64,000 bases of DNA from Pseudomonas fulva NBRC 16637 = DSM 17717 (GCF_000730565.1 NZ_BBIQ01000003.1:248001-312000), one strand, 5' to 3'. Counted from the stretch's first letter, positions 49,101 through 59,741 are shown. Notes: generated from the letters alone by a model not told the origin. Numbers and translations: made by a program.

Positions 49101-52100
49101 AGACCCGCCAGTTGCTGCAGCAGGCGCCTGCGGCCTACCACACCCAGGTCAATGACCTGCTGCTGACGGCACTGGCCCGCACCCTGTGCCAGTGGACGGG
49201 CCAGCCGCAGGCGCTGGTGCAGTTGGAAGGCCATGGCCGGGACGGGTTGTTCGAGGACATGGACCTGACCCGCAGCGTCGGCTGGTTCACCAACGCTTAT
49301 CCGTTGAGCCTGTCCCCCCTGGCAGGGGATGATGACCAGGCACGGGCGGCGTCCATCAAGCGCATCAAGGAGCAGTTGCGCCAGGTGCCGCACAAGGGCC
49401 TTGGCTACGGTGTGCTGCGCTACCTGGCGGACCCGGCAGCGCGCGAGCAAATGGCGGCCCTGGCCCAAGCGCGCATCACCTTCAACTACCTGGGGCAGTT
49501 CGACCAGCAGTTCGACGACGGCGCGCTGTTCACGCCGGTGGACGCGCCGGTGGGCCTGGCCCATGACCCGGATGCGCCGCTGCCCAACTGGCTGAGTGTC
49601 GATGGCCAGGTCTACGGCGGTGCGTTGCAACTGCGCTGGACATTCAGCCGCGAACGCTATGAGCCGCACACCATCGCCACGCTGGCGAATGCCTATCGCC
49701 AGGAACTGGTGGCGCTGATCGACCATTGCCTGGCAGACGGGCAGGGCAGCTACACCCCCTCGGACTTCCCCCTGGCGCACCTTACCCAGGCGCAGATCGA
49801 CGCGTTGCCTGTGCCGGCCAACCTGATCGAGGACGTCTACCCCCTGACCCCAATGCAGGAAGGCATGCTGCTGCACACCCTGCTCGAACCCGGCACCGGC
49901 CTGTACTACATGCAGGACCGCTACCGCATCAACAGCGCACTCGATCCGCAGCGCTTCGCCCAGGCCTGGCAACAGGTGGTGGCGCGGCATGAGGCCTTGC
50001 GCGCCTCGTTCAGCTGGAACAGTGGCGAGGCCATGCTGCAGATCATCCACAAGCCCGGGCAACTGGCCATGGATTACCAGGACTGGCGCGACCTGGACGA
50101 CGCCGACCAGGAGGCTCGCCTGCAAGCCCTGCACAAGCAGGAGCGCGAAGCCGGCTTCGACGTGTTGCACACGCCGCCGTTCCACCTGCGCTTGGTGCGA
50201 GTGGCCGATGCGCGCTACTGGTTCATGATGAGCAACCACCACATTCTCATCGATGCCTGGTGCCGCTCGCTGCTGATGAACGACTTCTTCGAAATCTATC
50301 AGGCGCTGGGCGAGGACCGACAGGCGCAACTGCCGGTGCCGCCGCGCTACCGTGACTACATTGGCTGGCTGCAGCGCCAGGGGTTGGACGACGCGCGTGC
50401 CTGGTGGCAGGCCAACCTGGCCGGCTTCGAGCGCGCCACGGCGCTGCCAAGCGATCGTCCGTTGCGCCATGAGCATGCGGGCAGCGGCATGGTCGTCGGT
50501 GATTGCTACACGCGCCTGGCGGTCAGTGAGGGCACTCGCCTGCGCGAGCTGGCCCAGGCTCACCAGTTGACCGTCAACACCTTCGCCCAGGCGGCCTGGG
50601 CCCTGGTGCTGGCGCGCTACAGCGGCGAGCGCGACGTGGCCTTCGGCGTGACCGTGGCGGGTCGGCCGGTGAGCATGCCGCAGATGCAACGCACCGTCGG
50701 CCTGTTCATCAACAGCGTGGTGCTGCGTGTGCAGCTGCCAGCGGTTGGCCAAGGGTGCACTGTGCGCCAGTGGTTGCAGGGTTTGCTGGAGCGCAACATG
50801 GAATTGCGCGAGTACGAATACCTGCCGCTGGTGGACATCCAGGCGTGCAGCGAACTGCCCAAGGGCCAGCCGTTGTTCGACAGCCTGTTCGTGTTCGAGA
50901 ACGCCCCGGTGGAAACCGCCGTGCTCGACCACGCCAAGCACCTGGATGCTACCTCCGACTCAGGTCGCACCCACACCAATTTCCCGCTCACCGCGGTCTG
51001 TTACCCAGGTGATGACCTGGGCCTGCACCTCTCGTTCGACCAGCGCTACTTCGACTACCCGACCGTCGAGCGCTTGCTGGCCGAATTCAAGCGCCTGCTC
51101 CTGGCGCTGGTCCAGGGGTTCGACGAACAGGTGCAAGCCTTGCCGCTGGTGGGCGCCGAGGAACAGCGTTTCTTGCTCCAGGCATGCAACGACACTCAGC
51201 GGGCTTACCCCCTGGAGCAGAGTTATGTCGCGCAGTTCGAGGCGCGCGTGGCCGCCCATCCCCAGCGTACCGTGGCCCGGTGCCTGGACGCCGAGTACGA
51301 CTATGCCAGGCTGAACCTGGCGGCCAACCGCCTGGGCCATGCACTGATCGGGGCTGGTGTACGGCTGGATCAGCCGGTGGCCCTGCTGGCCGATCGCGGC
51401 TTGCCGCTGCTGGGCATGATCGTTGGCAGCTTCAAGGCCGGTGCTGGTTACCTGCCGCTGGACCCAGGCCTGCCACCTGCGCGCCTGCAAAGCATCCTTG
51501 AGCTCAGCCGGGCGCCGGTGCTGGTGTGCAGCGCGGCCTGTGCCGAGCAGGGGCAGGCCTTGCTGCAAGCCATGAACCCTAGCGTACGGCCCCAGTTGTT
51601 AGTGTGGGAAACCGTCCAGACCTGCACCATGGACAGCCACAACCCTGGGGTCCACAGCGGCCCGGACAACCTCGCTTACGTGATCTACACCTCAGGCTCC
51701 ACCGGCTTGCCCAAGGGCGTGATGGTGGAGCAGCGCGGCATGCTCAACAACCAGCTGAGCAAGGTGCCCTACCTGGCGCTGACCGAGCACGATGTCATTG
51801 CGCAGACGGCGTCGCAGAGCTTCGACATTTCGGTGTGGCAGTTCCTGGCCGCGCCGCTGTTCGGCGCCCAGGTTGAAATCGTGCCCAACGCCATTGCCCA
51901 CGATCCCCAGGGCCTGCTCACCCATGTCCAGGCCACCGGCATCACCGTTCTTGAGAGCGTGCCATCGCTGATCCAGGGCATGCTTGCCAGCGAACACCAG
52001 GCGCTGGACGGCCTGCGCTGGATGCTGCCTACCGGCGAAGCCATGCCACCGGAGTTGGCGGCGCAATGGCTGCAACGTTACCCACGGATCGGCCTGGTCA

Positions 52101-53065
52101 ACGCCTACGGGCCAGCGGAATGTTCGGATGACGTGGCGTTCTTCCGTGTCGATGCCGACTCTACCCAAGGCAGCTACCTGCCCATCGGCACCCCGACCGA
52201 CAATAACCGGCTGTACCTGCTGGGCGATGAACAGCAACTGGTGCCCTTGGGGGCCGTGGGCGAGTTGTGCGTGGCGGGTACGGGTGTGGGCCGTGGCTAC
52301 GTGGGCGACCCGGCACGCACGGCGCTGGCGTTCATTCCCCACCCTTACGGTGCAGCAGGCGAGCGTCTGTACCGCACCGGCGACCTGGCCCGCCAGCGGC
52401 CTGACGGTGTGCTCGAGTACGTAGGCCGGATCGATCACCAGGTGAAGATTCGCGGTTACCGTATCGAACTGGGAGAAATCGAGGCCCGGCTGCATGAGCA
52501 GCCGCAGGTCCGCGATGCAGCGGTTGCTGTGCAGGAAGGTGTCAACGGCAAGCACCTGGTGGGTTACCTGGTGCCTCACCACGGGGTCACGGGCGACGAC
52601 ACGGTGCTCGCTCAGCTCAAGGCACGCCTGCGCGCCGAGCTGCCTGAGTACATGGTGCCCCTGCATTGGGCCTGGCTTGAGGCCTTGCCTCACAATGCCA
52701 ACGGCAAGCTCGACCGCAAGGCCCTGCCCGCCATCGACATCGGCAGCCAGCACAGCCAGGCCTATCAGGCACCGCGCAGCGAGCTCGAAGGCCTGCTGGC
52801 CGGTATCTGGGCCGAGGTGCTCAAGGCCGACCGGGTCGGTGTGCACGACAACTTCTTCGAACTGGGCGGCCACTCGCTACTGGCCACCCAGATTGCCTCG
52901 CGGGTGCAGAAGCAACTGCAACTGAACGTGCCACTGCGGGCGATGTTCGAGTGCAGCACGGTGGCGGAACTGGCCGTGTACGTGCAAGGGCTGCAGGGCA
53001 GTGCGCTCAATGAAGACAAGGTGGATCGATTGAGTGACTTGATGGCGGAGTTGGAGGGGTTGTGA
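40115..53065 (+). CDS. pvdL: Pyoverdine chromophore peptide synthetase PvdL
   Basis: This 4316-residue synthetase builds the acyl-Glu-Tyr-Dab chromophore precursor of pyoverdine. Start ATG 40115 ([21 protein letters not shown]), AGGA 8 nt upstream. Order: acyl-ligase ([11 protein letters not shown] near 173) and carrier S615; C (HHIAADG at 801), A (YTSGSTG 1273), carrier S1658; C (HHIVTEG 1850), A (2328), carrier S2728 in GGDS; epimerase (HHLVVDG 2905); C (HHILIDA 3375), A (3858), carrier S4254. There is no thioesterase, as expected for a chain handed to another synthetase. Signature residues read by eye are DVWHFGRIN-K, DAEGIGAVM-K and DIWELTADD-K. Arg in the first suits Glu and the acidic residues in the third suit diaminobutyrate; Tyr for the second is by family knowledge. 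Length matches P. aeruginosa PvdL. Confidence 0.96.
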   Translation: MTHAFELPTSLVQALMQRAAQSPDKIALRFLADAPGEQAVLTYQALDQRARAIAAALQARAAFGDRAVLLFPSGPDYVAAFFGCLYAGVIAVPAYPPESARQHHQERLLSIIDDAEPRLLLTVAALQKSLQGLEALQAAQAPELLAVDQLDPTQAAAWREPALQPHDIAFLQYTSGSTALPKGVQVTHGNLVANEQLIRHGFGIDLNPDDVIVSWLPLYHDMGLIGGLLQPIFSGVPCVLMSPGYFLARPLRWLQAISEYGGTISGGPDFAYRLCSERISKASLAGLDLSRWRVAYSGSEPIRQDSLATFADTFQACGFNPQSFFASYGLAEATLFVSGSRRGEGIGALALDAQAFAENRAEPGEGSVVMSCGWPQPGHAVRIVEPRQRQVLADNQVGEIWAAGPSIAHGYWRNVQASAQTFVEMDGQRWLRTGDLGFMRGGEVFVTGRLKDMLIVRGQNLYPQDLEKTLEREVPALRKGRVAVFAVEHEGEQAIGVAVEISRNVQKTTAPDALIKTLRHVVADACRQAPAVVLLLNPGALPKTSSGKLQRSACRLRMDDGTLDCYARFPQPALPATETVTGEGLQAQIARLWCDILKVEAVAADDHFMLLGGNSIAATQVTAALADALGIELSLRTLFEAPVLADYTQAVAASLAQGQQAGAIDLLPRDRPLPQSLAQNRLWLLWQLQPQSAAYNIPAGLQLRGALDEPALEAALQALVERHEALRTVFSEVDGQPLQRVLAHLPVNLQRLDLQGQAPEQVDSQREAEACLPFDLQRGPLLRLTLVHLDEEHHQLWVTLHHIAADGWSLTLLMDELARLYAAYCHGLEPKLAPLGLGYADYGNWQRTWLAEGAAERQLAYWRDQLGDAAPVLDLCTDHPRASQRGNHAARLNVKVPAHLSQALNALAHQHQCSLFMVLLAGWQALLHRYTGQADIRVGVPNANRSRLQSQGLVGFFINTQVLRAQVHGRLPFAELLGQVRQATLDAQANQDLPFEQLVEALPQAREQGLFQVMFNHQQRDMSALRRLPGLLAEELPWHSREAKFDLQLHSEQDHQGRVRLAFDYASELFEQDTVARLAQHLLSLFEHVCETPQLPIGEVPLLDEASRARLLDWGQAPAAQPPQLLVEQLNEQARLHPQRTALAWEGGSLGYAELHQQANRLAHYLRDKGVGPDTCVAIAIERSPQLLVGLLAILKAGGAYVPLDVDYPAERLAFMLADCNAGLLLSHSSQLATLPHVQGVGVIALDQLHLDNWPSQPPRLHLDADNLAYVIYTSGSTGQPKGVGNTHGALAERLQWMQATYALGADDVLMQKAPISFDVSVWECFWPLITGCKLVLAGAGEHRDPQRIAALVQAHGVTTLHFVPPLLQVFVQEPQAAGCSSLRRLFSGGEALSAALRDRVLQVLPQVQLHNRYGPTETAINVTHWHCTASDGGHSPMGRPLGNVLCQVLDDELHLSAPGVPGELYLGGTGLARGYLGRPGLTAERFVPQPGGNGQRLYRSGDRVRWLVQYPALEYLGRLDHQVKVRGFRVEPEEVQACLLVQAGVEQAVVRVHQDTVGAQLVGYYSGTAESGPLLAALAEQLPAYMVPAQLMWLAQMPLGPSGKVDRKALPAPVWQQREHIEPHSPLQRQVAAIWCEVLGLPQVGLQDDFFALGGHSLLATQIVSRTRQACDVELPLKALFDASELGAFCAEVARIQASGERNAQGDIPRVDRRQAVPLSYSQQRMWFLWQMEPNSPAYNVGGMARLRGTLHVDAFERALHALVVRHETLRTTFPSIEGVPYQCVADDSNLQLAWQDFSALPDAARQQRLQQLADQQAHQAFDLESGPLLRACLVKLQEREHVFVLTLHHIVTEGWAMDIFARELGELYEAFVDDRESPLTPLPVQYLDYSVWQRQWLDSGEGARQLAYWKQRLGQEHPVLALPTDRPRPAVQSHKGELYRFELDPALVQRVHTFNSQRGLTLFMTMTATLAVLLHRYSGQRDLRIGAPVANRIRPESEGLIGAFLNTQVLRCELDGQMTAAEVLEQVRQAAIEGQSHQDLPFEQLVEALHPPRSSAYNPLFQVMCNVQRWAFQQSRTLAGMQVDYLVNDAAATKFDLYLEVTDLDGRLGCCLTYSQDLFDAPRIARMAAHWQQLLIGLLDQPQQRLCELSMLSSAEQQGLVAQLRGEPVSTARHTLHGLFAAQAAEGPQARALTFAGQHLSYAELDQQANRLARALRERGVGPQVRVGVALERSLEMVVGLLAVLKAGGAYVPLDPEYPLDRLRYMIEDSQVAVLLSQRRLLQDLGPLPEHLACWSPEDDQPTLGAYSEAPLDDVSLAQHPAYLIYTSGSTGKPKGVVVSHGEFAMHCQAVIQAFGMRSDDCELHFYSINFDAASERLWVPLLCGARVVIRAQGQWGADEICQLVREQHVSVLGFTPSYGSQLAQHLAVQGECLPVRLVITGGEALTGEHLQRIRQAFTPDQLFNAYGPTETVVMPLAALAPQSLAADLGSVPIGRVIGQRTAYILDDDLALLPQGGIGELYVGGAGLAQGYHDRPGLTAERFVADPFSHTGGRLYRTGDLVRLGQDGLVEYIGRADQQVKIRGFRIELGEIESRLQAHADVDEAVVIAVDMQGVRQLVGYLVSQHAAGDPHAQQQLREAVKAHAHQHLPDYMVPAHLVLLDSLPLMGNGKLDRRALPLPDLDQARQHYQAPTNDVQAQLAQVWGEVLNVDQVGVQDNFFELGGDSILSIQVVSRARQVGLQFSPRDLFQHQTIQALAAIVQPVQVTDSIEQGLRQGSAQLTPIQHWFFDSALAQPQHWNQAVLLQCRVPLDQTRLHTALAALVEHHDSLRLRFSDAAGHWQAEYAQPDDQQLLWSATVADLDDCQALYTDLQRSLDLQRGPLLRALLVSDGEGEQRLALAIHHLVVDGVSWRILLEDLQALYRGQALPAKTHAPGDWAARLAAYASSDSLRDELGQWQAQVGEVRHELPCDHPQGGNVQRHARTVTIGLDAQQTRQLLQQAPAAYHTQVNDLLLTALARTLCQWTGQPQALVQLEGHGRDGLFEDMDLTRSVGWFTNAYPLSLSPLAGDDDQARAASIKRIKEQLRQVPHKGLGYGVLRYLADPAAREQMAALAQARITFNYLGQFDQQFDDGALFTPVDAPVGLAHDPDAPLPNWLSVDGQVYGGALQLRWTFSRERYEPHTIATLANAYRQELVALIDHCLADGQGSYTPSDFPLAHLTQAQIDALPVPANLIEDVYPLTPMQEGMLLHTLLEPGTGLYYMQDRYRINSALDPQRFAQAWQQVVARHEALRASFSWNSGEAMLQIIHKPGQLAMDYQDWRDLDDADQEARLQALHKQEREAGFDVLHTPPFHLRLVRVADARYWFMMSNHHILIDAWCRSLLMNDFFEIYQALGEDRQAQLPVPPRYRDYIGWLQRQGLDDARAWWQANLAGFERATALPSDRPLRHEHAGSGMVVGDCYTRLAVSEGTRLRELAQAHQLTVNTFAQAAWALVLARYSGERDVAFGVTVAGRPVSMPQMQRTVGLFINSVVLRVQLPAVGQGCTVRQWLQGLLERNMELREYEYLPLVDIQACSELPKGQPLFDSLFVFENAPVETAVLDHAKHLDATSDSGRTHTNFPLTAVCYPGDDLGLHLSFDQRYFDYPTVERLLAEFKRLLLALVQGFDEQVQALPLVGAEEQRFLLQACNDTQRAYPLEQSYVAQFEARVAAHPQRTVARCLDAEYDYARLNLAANRLGHALIGAGVRLDQPVALLADRGLPLLGMIVGSFKAGAGYLPLDPGLPPARLQSILELSRAPVLVCSAACAEQGQALLQAMNPSVRPQLLVWETVQTCTMDSHNPGVHSGPDNLAYVIYTSGSTGLPKGVMVEQRGMLNNQLSKVPYLALTEHDVIAQTASQSFDISVWQFLAAPLFGAQVEIVPNAIAHDPQGLLTHVQATGITVLESVPSLIQGMLASEHQALDGLRWMLPTGEAMPPELAAQWLQRYPRIGLVNAYGPAECSDDVAFFRVDADSTQGSYLPIGTPTDNNRLYLLGDEQQLVPLGAVGELCVAGTGVGRGYVGDPARTALAFIPHPYGAAGERLYRTGDLARQRPDGVLEYVGRIDHQVKIRGYRIELGEIEARLHEQPQVRDAAVAVQEGVNGKHLVGYLVPHHGVTGDDTVLAQLKARLRAELPEYMVPLHWAWLEALPHNANGKLDRKALPAIDIGSQHSQAYQAPRSELEGLLAGIWAEVLKADRVGVHDNFFELGGHSLLATQIASRVQKQLQLNVPLRAMFECSTVAELAVYVQGLQGSALNEDKVDRLSDLMAELEGL

Positions 53066-53152
53066 GGGGCGGCGGGCGATGAGCAATCGTTCGTCCGTTC
53101 AAGGGCTAACGAAGTCGCAGGGGCTGCGGGGCTGAAGTCCTGATGCTGCGGT

Positions 53153-53200
53153 GCGGCCTCTCGCGGCCGGTCCAGCGCCCCGGTGAGGCCGCTCCCAGGA
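53153..53200. repeat. REP element between pvdL and the dsb operon
   Basis: GCGGCCTCTCGCGGCCGGTC at the left and GTGAGGCCGCTCCCAGGA at the right form the REP-type imperfect palindrome. It lies between the convergent 3' ends of pvdL and the DsbG-like gene. The other ~190 bp of this gap hold no gene that I can see. Confidence 0.75.
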
Positions 53201-53308
53201 ATGAGTGGCTTTTGGATTCAGTGCGAAGCATCACGGGCAAATCCCAGGCTGTTTGCACTGCACCTTGAGACGCTAATTCCCAGGGACTTCAGCGCGTATT
53301 CCCGTTAT

Positions 53309-54067
53309 TCACCGCTTACCCAAAATCGTCCCCAACATCTCAGGCCGCGGCGCCCCTTGCTGGCTGTGCACCTTGCCTTCACTGTCCTGGTAGAAAATCG
53401 CAGGGGTGGCCTGCAGGCCCATCTCCTGCATCAGGGCCATGTTGGCGGCGAGCTTTTGCTGCACCTCGGCTGGCATCTTGTCCAAGGCCTTGAGGGTGCT
53501 GGCCTTGCCGGCTTTCTCGTGCTGCTGCAGGGCCTTGGCAGGGTCCTTGGCGGCGAGCAGGGCTGCCGACTTGCGTGGGCTGTCTTCACGGATGATACCC
53601 ACCATGATGTGGCGCAGCTGCACCTTGCCCGATTCCACCCAGGGGCGGGCCTGTTCCCAGAACATGTTGCAATACGGGCAGTTGGGGTCGCTGAACAGGT
53701 AGATCTTGCGCGGTGCATCGGCCTTGCCGTCGGCGATCCAGGCGGACTTCTCCATCTTTTGCCAGAACGCCTGGGTCATGGGGCCGTAGACCAGCTTCTC
53801 CAGCGGGGCGGCGCTCAGGTCCTGGCCCTGCTCGTCGAACAGGTTGCCCACCAGCACGTGCTTGCCGTCAGGAGTCAGGTACAGGGCCAGGGGGTTGTTC
53901 TGGTACTCGGCGGCATAGCCGCGCAGGCCGTCGGGCGCATCGAAGCTGCCCTTGATCACGGCGCCCTTGCTTTGCAACTGCTGGACCGCCTTGGGCAGGT
54001 CTTCGGCATACAGGGCGGGGCTGGCAAGCAAGCAAGCGGTGAGCGGGAAGAGTGCAGGCAATCGCAT
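53309..54067 (-). CDS. dsbG: DsbG/DsbC-like periplasmic thiol:disulfide interchange protein
   Basis: A 252-residue periplasmic protein: signal peptide MRLPALFPLTACLLASPALYA, an N-terminal dimerisation region (about 24-105), and a thioredoxin fold with active site C130-P-Y-C133 (FSDPNCPYCNMFWEQ) and a cis-Pro in QATPAIFYQ. The start is ATG 54067 with AAGGA 8 nt upstream, 2 bp after the stop of the TlpA-like gene. DsbG protects single cysteines from oxidation and DsbC isomerises disulfides; the CPYC site fits either, and the lack of a clear substrate surface leaves this open. Its reductant should be the DsbD encoded upstream in the same operon. Confidence 0.88.
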   Translation of the reverse strand: MRLPALFPLTACLLASPALYAEDLPKAVQQLQSKGAVIKGSFDAPDGLRGYAAEYQNNPLALYLTPDGKHVLVGNLFDEQGQDLSAAPLEKLVYGPMTQAFWQKMEKSAWIADGKADAPRKIYLFSDPNCPYCNMFWEQARPWVESGKVQLRHIMVGIIREDSPRKSAALLAAKDPAKALQQHEKAGKASTLKALDKMPAEVQQKLAANMALMQEMGLQATPAIFYQDSEGKVHSQQGAPRPEMLGTILGKR

Positions 54068-54069
54068 GG

Positions 54070-54906
54070 TCAATGTCCTTGTGCGGCAGGTTCGGGCGTG
54101 GCGGCCCGTTGGTAGGATTCCAGGGCGTGACGCAGGCTGGCGCGCGACAGCTCGCCCAGATGGCTGCCAAGCAAGCGGCCGCCCTCGTCGTAGAACAGGG
54201 TGGTAGGCAGGGCCATGGAGCCGACGCGCTGGGCCAGCAGGCCAGTGCCGTCGAACAGCACGTGGGTCAGGCTCAAGCCGGTGGTGGCCAGGAAAGTGCT
54301 GACGTTTTCAGGTGTCTCGCCTTGGTTGACGAACAGGAACGTCACATGGGGGTACTCGCCTTGCGCTTGTTGCAGTACAGGCATTTCCCGGCGGCAGGGC
54401 GGGCACCAGGTCGCCCAGATGTTGATCACCAGCGGCTTACCCCGGTAGCGCTGCAACGCCACCGACTCGCCTGCGGCATCGCGCAGGGTGATGGCAGGCA
54501 ATTCGGTCCCCTTGCTGTACAGGTGGCTACCCAAGCTGGCCACCCCCCAGAACAAGGCGCCGCTGAACAGCGCCCAGCTCAATGGCCGGCGCAGGCCAGG
54601 GCGACGCCAGCCTTGCCACACAGCAGCCAGGCTGATGCCCACAAGCCCTGGCCATAGCAGGAAACCGCCGTCGCGGATGTCGATGATCTGGAGCAGATCG
54701 CCCCGGTACATCGACCAGTAGGCCGCGACAAATCCGATCCGCGCGCACAACAGGCCGATCAGGAACAGATTGAACAGCGCGGACTCGGGGCTCTCGCCGC
54801 CACGCCGTGCCACCCACCAGCCGACCACGCTGGCAACGCCCAGGGCACAAAGCAGCACCAGATGGTTCAGGGCCATGGTCAGTGGCCCCAGGGTCACGGT
54901 CAGCAT
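54070..54906 (-). CDS. Fusion of an Lgt-like membrane domain and a TlpA-type thioredoxin
   Basis: A 278-residue membrane protein. Residues about 1-125 form four hydrophobic segments, and the stretch ARIGFVAAYWSMYRGDLLQI-IDIRDGGFLLWPGLVG resembles prolipoprotein diacylglyceryl transferase (Lgt). Residues about 130-278 are a periplasmic TlpA/ResA thioredoxin domain with WCPPC at 167-171 and cis-Pro in SMALPTTLFY. The start overlaps the dsbD stop (ATGA), and dsbG follows 2 bp later. DsbD probably keeps its cysteines reduced. The Lgt-like half probably serves only as a membrane domain, since I do not see the full Lgt catalytic set; this is inference. Confidence 0.82.
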   Translation of the reverse strand: MLTVTLGPLTMALNHLVLLCALGVASVVGWWVARRGGESPESALFNLFLIGLLCARIGFVAAYWSMYRGDLLQIIDIRDGGFLLWPGLVGISLAAVWQGWRRPGLRRPLSWALFSGALFWGVASLGSHLYSKGTELPAITLRDAAGESVALQRYRGKPLVINIWATWCPPCRREMPVLQQAQGEYPHVTFLFVNQGETPENVSTFLATTGLSLTHVLFDGTGLLAQRVGSMALPTTLFYDEGGRLLGSHLGELSRASLRHALESYQRAATPEPAAQGH

Positions 54907-56627
54907 CAGCCCTGGCTCCGGGTGAGGGCCCACTGTTGCACGAAGGTGGCGGCATCCACTTCTCCGGTGATGCGCCTTGCCCGGCGCTCCTGGCCTTCTG
55001 GGCCGAGCCAGATCAGGGTAGGTGGGCCAGGCACCTGGTAACGCTGCAACAGCGCCTTGCTGGCGGGCGTATCGGTGGTGACGTCCAGGCGCAGCAGGTG
55101 CACGCCGGCCAGTTCGGCCTGGACGTCGCTACGGCTGAACACCTGCTTTTCCATAACCTTGCAGGCCACGCACCAGTCGGCGTAGTAATCGAGCAGTACC
55201 CACTGGTTGCGGCCTTTGGCCGCGTCCAGCTCCTGTTGCAGTGCCTCGGGCGTACTCACGGTGACGAAGGCGTCGTGGGCAGGCGAGTCGGTGGCGGCCA
55301 CCGTCCCACCCGTGAATGGGCGCAGCGGTTGCCACAGGTCATCGCCGCCGGCAGCGGCGCCGACCAGCAGCAAGCCGCCCCACATGGCTGCCAGCAACGG
55401 TGCAATGCGCAGCGCCGGAAGGCGCTGTAGCGCAGGCCAGGCGGTCCAGCCCAGTGCGATCAGCCAGGCCCCGCTCAAGGCCAACAGCAAGCTGGCCGGG
55501 AGCAGGCTGCGCACCGTGTACAGCGCCATGGCCAGGAACACGAAGCCGAAGATGCCTTTGACCAGGTTCATCCAGGCGCCAGGGCGTGGCAGGAAGCGGT
55601 TGCCCAGGGTCACGATCAGCAGCAGCGGTACCCCCATGCCCAGCCCCAGGCTGAACAGCACCAGCGCCCCTTGAAGCACGTCGCCGCTCTGGGCGATGTA
55701 CAACAGCGCCCCGGCCAGCGGCGCGGTCATGCAGGGCCCCAGCAGCAGCCCGGACAACACGCCCAGCAGCGCAGCACCATACAGGTTGCCACCGCGCGTG
55801 CCCTGTCCGGCGCGGTCCAGGCGGTCGCGCAGGGCAGCGGGCAATTGCAGTTCGAAGGCGCCGAACATGGGCAGGGCCAACAACACGAACAAAGCGGCCA
55901 GGCTGCCCAGTAACCAGGGTTGTTGCAGCCAGGCCTGCAAGCTGGCGCCCAGTAGCGCAGCCACCACACCCAAGGCGGCATACACCAGGGCCATGCTCAG
56001 CACGTAGGTGCCAGCCAGCATCCAGCCACGCCGTGCACTGGCACCATTGCCCAGCACCAGCCCGGCGAGAATCGGCAGCATCGGCAACGAACAGGGCGTA
56101 AAGGCCAGCAGCAGGCCCAGGCCGAAGAAGGCCAGCAGGCCCCAGGCCAGGTTGCCCTGCTGCAGGCCGCTGGCCAACGCCTGATCGCTGGCCTGCTCAG
56201 CTTCCAGGGTGGCGACCGAGGCTTCGCCCCCCAGGTCGACCAGCGTCGTCTGCGGGGGGTAGCACAGGCCCGCATCGGCGCAGCCTTGCCAGCCAAGACG
56301 CAACTGCCCCTGGGCGCCGGGGGGCACCGTCAACTCAAGCTGTTCGCGGTAGACGGTGCTGTCGCCGAAAAACTCATCGTGGTGATTGATGCCCGCAGGC
56401 AAGGGCGGATGCTGGCCCGTGGGCAGCCCGTCGAACTTCAGGCGTTTCTGGTACAGGTAATAGCCCGGCTGAATCTGAAAATACAGGCGGGTAGAGCCGT
56501 CGGCCTGACGGTCGTGGGTTAGCACGAAAGCCTGTTCGACGGGTAGAAAGTCAGGTTTGGTGGCGAATGGGTTGGCCTGCGCTGGGCCAGCCAGCAGCAC
56601 CATCAATAACAGCAGAAAAACGCGCAT
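54906..56627 (-). CDS. dsbD: Thiol:disulfide interchange protein DsbD
   Basis: DsbD carries electrons from cytosolic thioredoxin to periplasmic reductases. The 573-residue protein has a signal peptide (MRVFLLLLMVLLAGPAQA) and an N-terminal immunoglobulin-like domain with the reactive pair in GCADAGLCYPP. About eight membrane helices follow, with one membrane cysteine in FTPCSLPMLPILAG and another in LGPCMTAPLAG. The C-terminal thioredoxin domain has WCVAC (C486, C489). It heads the three-gene disulfide operon and ends in an ATGA overlap with the TlpA-type fusion. Confidence 0.95.
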   Translation of the reverse strand: MRVFLLLLMVLLAGPAQANPFATKPDFLPVEQAFVLTHDRQADGSTRLYFQIQPGYYLYQKRLKFDGLPTGQHPPLPAGINHHDEFFGDSTVYREQLELTVPPGAQGQLRLGWQGCADAGLCYPPQTTLVDLGGEASVATLEAEQASDQALASGLQQGNLAWGLLAFFGLGLLLAFTPCSLPMLPILAGLVLGNGASARRGWMLAGTYVLSMALVYAALGVVAALLGASLQAWLQQPWLLGSLAALFVLLALPMFGAFELQLPAALRDRLDRAGQGTRGGNLYGAALLGVLSGLLLGPCMTAPLAGALLYIAQSGDVLQGALVLFSLGLGMGVPLLLIVTLGNRFLPRPGAWMNLVKGIFGFVFLAMALYTVRSLLPASLLLALSGAWLIALGWTAWPALQRLPALRIAPLLAAMWGGLLLVGAAAGGDDLWQPLRPFTGGTVAATDSPAHDAFVTVSTPEALQQELDAAKGRNQWVLLDYYADWCVACKVMEKQVFSRSDVQAELAGVHLLRLDVTTDTPASKALLQRYQVPGPPTLIWLGPEGQERRARRITGEVDAATFVQQWALTRSQG

Positions 56628-56909
56628 GAGTTTGCCTTGGCAGATCGTTGAATGGGGCCATGCTGGCGAGGATCGATTAACCCACTGTTAACGCGGGAAT
56701 AGGGTTGAAGCAAGTCGGCTGACCTCCGGGTTCGACGAAATACCGCGACACAATGTCAGCTTGACTTTGCTTGTGATGGCGTCAATGCGGTAAAGTTGAC
56801 AATCAAGTCAGTTTTTCCTGACCTGCACGACAGGGTTTCGACCCCCTCGACCCCTGCACAAGAATTAAGAACACATGGGCAGCACCCCCTGCTGCCCAGA
56901 GGATCAAGC

Positions 56910-59741
56910 ATGTCCAACCGTGATATTTCCCGGCGCGCCTTTCTGCAAGGCGGCCTGATCGCTGGCGTCGGCGTGACCCTGGCGCCGCTTGGCAGCCAGG
57001 CGTTCGCCGCGTTGATGGAGGACCGGGTTACCGCCTCGCCGCTCAAATGGATGAACCATGACGGCAAGGCGCGCTTTCGTAACGACGCGTTGTCGAAAGT
57101 CTGTGGCAACAAGGTCTTCGCCCGTGACATTCGTGCCAAGGACATGCCCGGCTGGCCTGCGCAGCAAGGCCACGCTCTGTTGCTCAAGGCCACCAAGGCC
57201 GACCGCCTCTATGAAGGCCACGACCTCAGTGTGCTGGGTGCCGAGTTGCAACCGGACCGCATCGTCACCGCTGCCGACCTGGAGCGCGACGGCATCGCCT
57301 GGCCCGAGGCGCACTCGCCAGACCCGCTCTTGCCCCCTGGCAAGGTCCCGATGTTCATCGGCCACCCGGTGGCGCTGCTGATCTGGCACGATTTCGAGCG
57401 CTTTCGTCAGGCCAAGCGCCTGCTGCAATTCAACGACCAGGTTATTCGCTACGGCGCCCAGGCGCCGTTGTACCAGCGTGACCCCTACGGCAGTTTCCGC
57501 TTCGTGCGGGTGGGTGGCGCCACCCCGTTCGACGAAGACGAATTCTCCAGCCTGAAGGATTCGCCGCTGTTTCCCACCATCCTCAACCGCAAGCCGGTGT
57601 GGTCCAAGTCGCCCAACCAACATGGCGACCTGACCGAGCAGGGCCTGTTCTACGCCAACCGCATGGCCGAACAGCTGGCCAACCCGCCCGAGCACTGGCT
57701 GGTCTTCGACGAGCGCTTCAAGACCCCCTCCATCGAGCCGGCGGCCTTGGAGCCGGACAACGGCAACGGTTGGTTCGACGTGGCCAGCGGCACCCTGCAT
57801 TTCGTCGTGGCGACCCAGTGCCCGTTCGAGGCCGCGCAGGAATGCGTGCACATGATCAAGCCGTCACGCTTTGGCCTCAAGCACTTGAACATGCACCCAG
57901 GCTACACCGTTGGCTACGGCTCCAAGGACAACAACATCTTCGTCTTCTACGCTGCCGTGGCAGCGCTGTATGGCGAGGGCGTGCCGGTGCGCCTGGCCAA
58001 CGACCGCTACGAGCAATTCCAGAGCGGCATCAAGCGCCACGCCTTCGACATCCGTTACCAGTTGGCGGTGGACAAGAAGGACAACAGCTTCAAGATCTTC
58101 CGTGCCGACATGAGCTGTGACGGCGGTGGTCGCATTAACTACAGCCCCTCCGTTGCAGCCGTAGGCGCTACCGCTGCCCAGTCGATCTACTACATGCCGC
58201 AGAACGATCTGGCAGTCACTGCCTATCATTCGCGGGCAGTGGAAGCCGGCTCCATGCGCGGTTACGGCACCCTGCAAAGCATGGCCGCCACCGAGATGAT
58301 GGTGGACGAAGTGGCCGGCCGCCTGGGCGTCGATGCCATTGACCTGCGGCGCAACAATGCCCTGAAGTCGGGCATGAAGAATACCCAGGGCGCGGTGCCA
58401 GCCGGTGCATTGCGCCTGCACGAGATCCTCGACAAGGCGGCTCAGCACGAAGGCTGGCGTAACCGTGATGCACGCAAGCAACGGCGCGAGGCCAGCGACC
58501 CGGATCATTGGTACGGCACTGGCTTTGCCATCTGCCAGAAAGACTTCGGCACCGGCGCCGAAGCACCCATGGCCAGCATCGAGTTCAGCCGCGACGGGCG
58601 CATCAGCCTGCGCCACATCGGCACCGAGCTTGGCACCGGCATGTCCACCTCCCAGGCACTGGTGGTCAGCGATTTCCTGGGCCGTTCGGCCGACGAAGTG
58701 CTCACTGCCGTCACCGAGTGGCCCGAGCTTCAACTGTCCACCAGCGGCAACCCGTACCTGATCAGCCAGGCCGAACAGGACGCCGCCCTGCGCAACCCGC
58801 GCTGGGTCGGCAAGCTGGCCTCACCCTCGTCGGCGACCAACTCGGCGTTCTATTTCAGCCATGCCACACGCGAGGCGGCTCGCGCGTTGTTCAATCACGG
58901 CCTATGGCCTGCTGCCATGGCCATCTGGACCCAGGGCCCGCACGGCGGCCAGGCCAACCCGCTGGTGGTGCGTCGGGAAAACGCAGTGTGGGTCAACGGT
59001 GAGCTGACCGGCAACGGCCTGGCGCCTATTCCTTTTGCGCAACTGGCCGAGAAGGCCCATGCCATGGGCCTGGTAACAGGCGTGAGCGTCCACGGTTTCA
59101 ACCGCTGGAGCTGGGCTGAGTCCGACTTCGTCATCGACGGCGTGCGCGAGCGTTTCCCGCTCGACGCGTTGGCCGTGAAGTACGGCGACGGCGCCGCCAA
59201 TGCCAAGAAGGCGCAGATGACCAGCAGCGGCTACCACCTGCTCGACCGTCAGAACCCTGCCTACCCCGATACACAGTTGAACAACGCCATGGTCACCTAT
59301 TACAGCCCGGTCGCCACCCTGGTGGAGGTGAAGGTGAACAAAGGCACGCACCAGGTGCAGGTCCTCGATCACCACAGCTGGGTCGAATGCGGCCGCGTGC
59401 TGGTGCCTGAACTGGTCAAGGGCCAGCTCGAAGGCGGCATCGCCATGGGCATTGGCCATGCACTGACCGAGGAAATGCCGTTGTACGAAGGCGGGCCGGG
59501 GGAGGGCGACTGGAACTTCAACCGGTACCGCCTGCCGCACGCGCGTGATGTGGCGGTATGGACGCAAAGCAGCGAGATTCTTCCGCCGCTTTCACCCACC
59601 GACCCGTCCAAAGGCATCGCCGAGGTGGTGATGATCCCGATCGTCGGTGCCATCGGCAATGCCGTGGCCCATGCCATCGGCAAGCGCGTACGCGATCTTC
59701 CCATTACCCCAGCCCGTATCCAGGAGGCCCTCAATGGCTAA
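56910..59741 (+). CDS. Molybdopterin-binding subunit of an exported oxidoreductase (IorB/xanthine dehydrogenase family)
   Basis: A 943-residue molybdoenzyme large subunit. The start is ATG 56910 after AGAGGATC; it gives a Tat signal peptide with SRRAFLQGG (RR at 8-9) and a hydrophobic stretch to about residue 33, so it is exported folded. Family motifs include GYTVGYGSKDNN, EAGSMRGYGTLQSMAATEM and the C-terminal KGIAEVV, whose E905 aligns with the catalytic glutamate. Size and lack of an FAD subunit resemble isoquinoline 1-oxidoreductase or aldehyde oxidases coupled to a cytochrome c. The substrate is unknown, probably an aldehyde or N-heterocycle. The 2Fe-2S and cytochrome subunits follow in the same operon. 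Confidence 0.9.
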   Translation: MSNRDISRRAFLQGGLIAGVGVTLAPLGSQAFAALMEDRVTASPLKWMNHDGKARFRNDALSKVCGNKVFARDIRAKDMPGWPAQQGHALLLKATKADRLYEGHDLSVLGAELQPDRIVTAADLERDGIAWPEAHSPDPLLPPGKVPMFIGHPVALLIWHDFERFRQAKRLLQFNDQVIRYGAQAPLYQRDPYGSFRFVRVGGATPFDEDEFSSLKDSPLFPTILNRKPVWSKSPNQHGDLTEQGLFYANRMAEQLANPPEHWLVFDERFKTPSIEPAALEPDNGNGWFDVASGTLHFVVATQCPFEAAQECVHMIKPSRFGLKHLNMHPGYTVGYGSKDNNIFVFYAAVAALYGEGVPVRLANDRYEQFQSGIKRHAFDIRYQLAVDKKDNSFKIFRADMSCDGGGRINYSPSVAAVGATAAQSIYYMPQNDLAVTAYHSRAVEAGSMRGYGTLQSMAATEMMVDEVAGRLGVDAIDLRRNNALKSGMKNTQGAVPAGALRLHEILDKAAQHEGWRNRDARKQRREASDPDHWYGTGFAICQKDFGTGAEAPMASIEFSRDGRISLRHIGTELGTGMSTSQALVVSDFLGRSADEVLTAVTEWPELQLSTSGNPYLISQAEQDAALRNPRWVGKLASPSSATNSAFYFSHATREAARALFNHGLWPAAMAIWTQGPHGGQANPLVVRRENAVWVNGELTGNGLAPIPFAQLAEKAHAMGLVTGVSVHGFNRWSWAESDFVIDGVRERFPLDALAVKYGDGAANAKKAQMTSSGYHLLDRQNPAYPDTQLNNAMVTYYSPVATLVEVKVNKGTHQVQVLDHHSWVECGRVLVPELVKGQLEGGIAMGIGHALTEEMPLYEGGPGEGDWNFNRYRLPHARDVAVWTQSSEILPPLSPTDPSKGIAEVVMIPIVGAIGNAVAHAIGKRVRDLPITPARIQEALNG

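Noticed and set aside
56740..56815. Repeated TTGAC/GTCAA words upstream of the molybdoenzyme operon
   Set aside because: Words are short (TTGA-N3-TCAA) and arms do not form a convincing extended dyad, so no operator was called.
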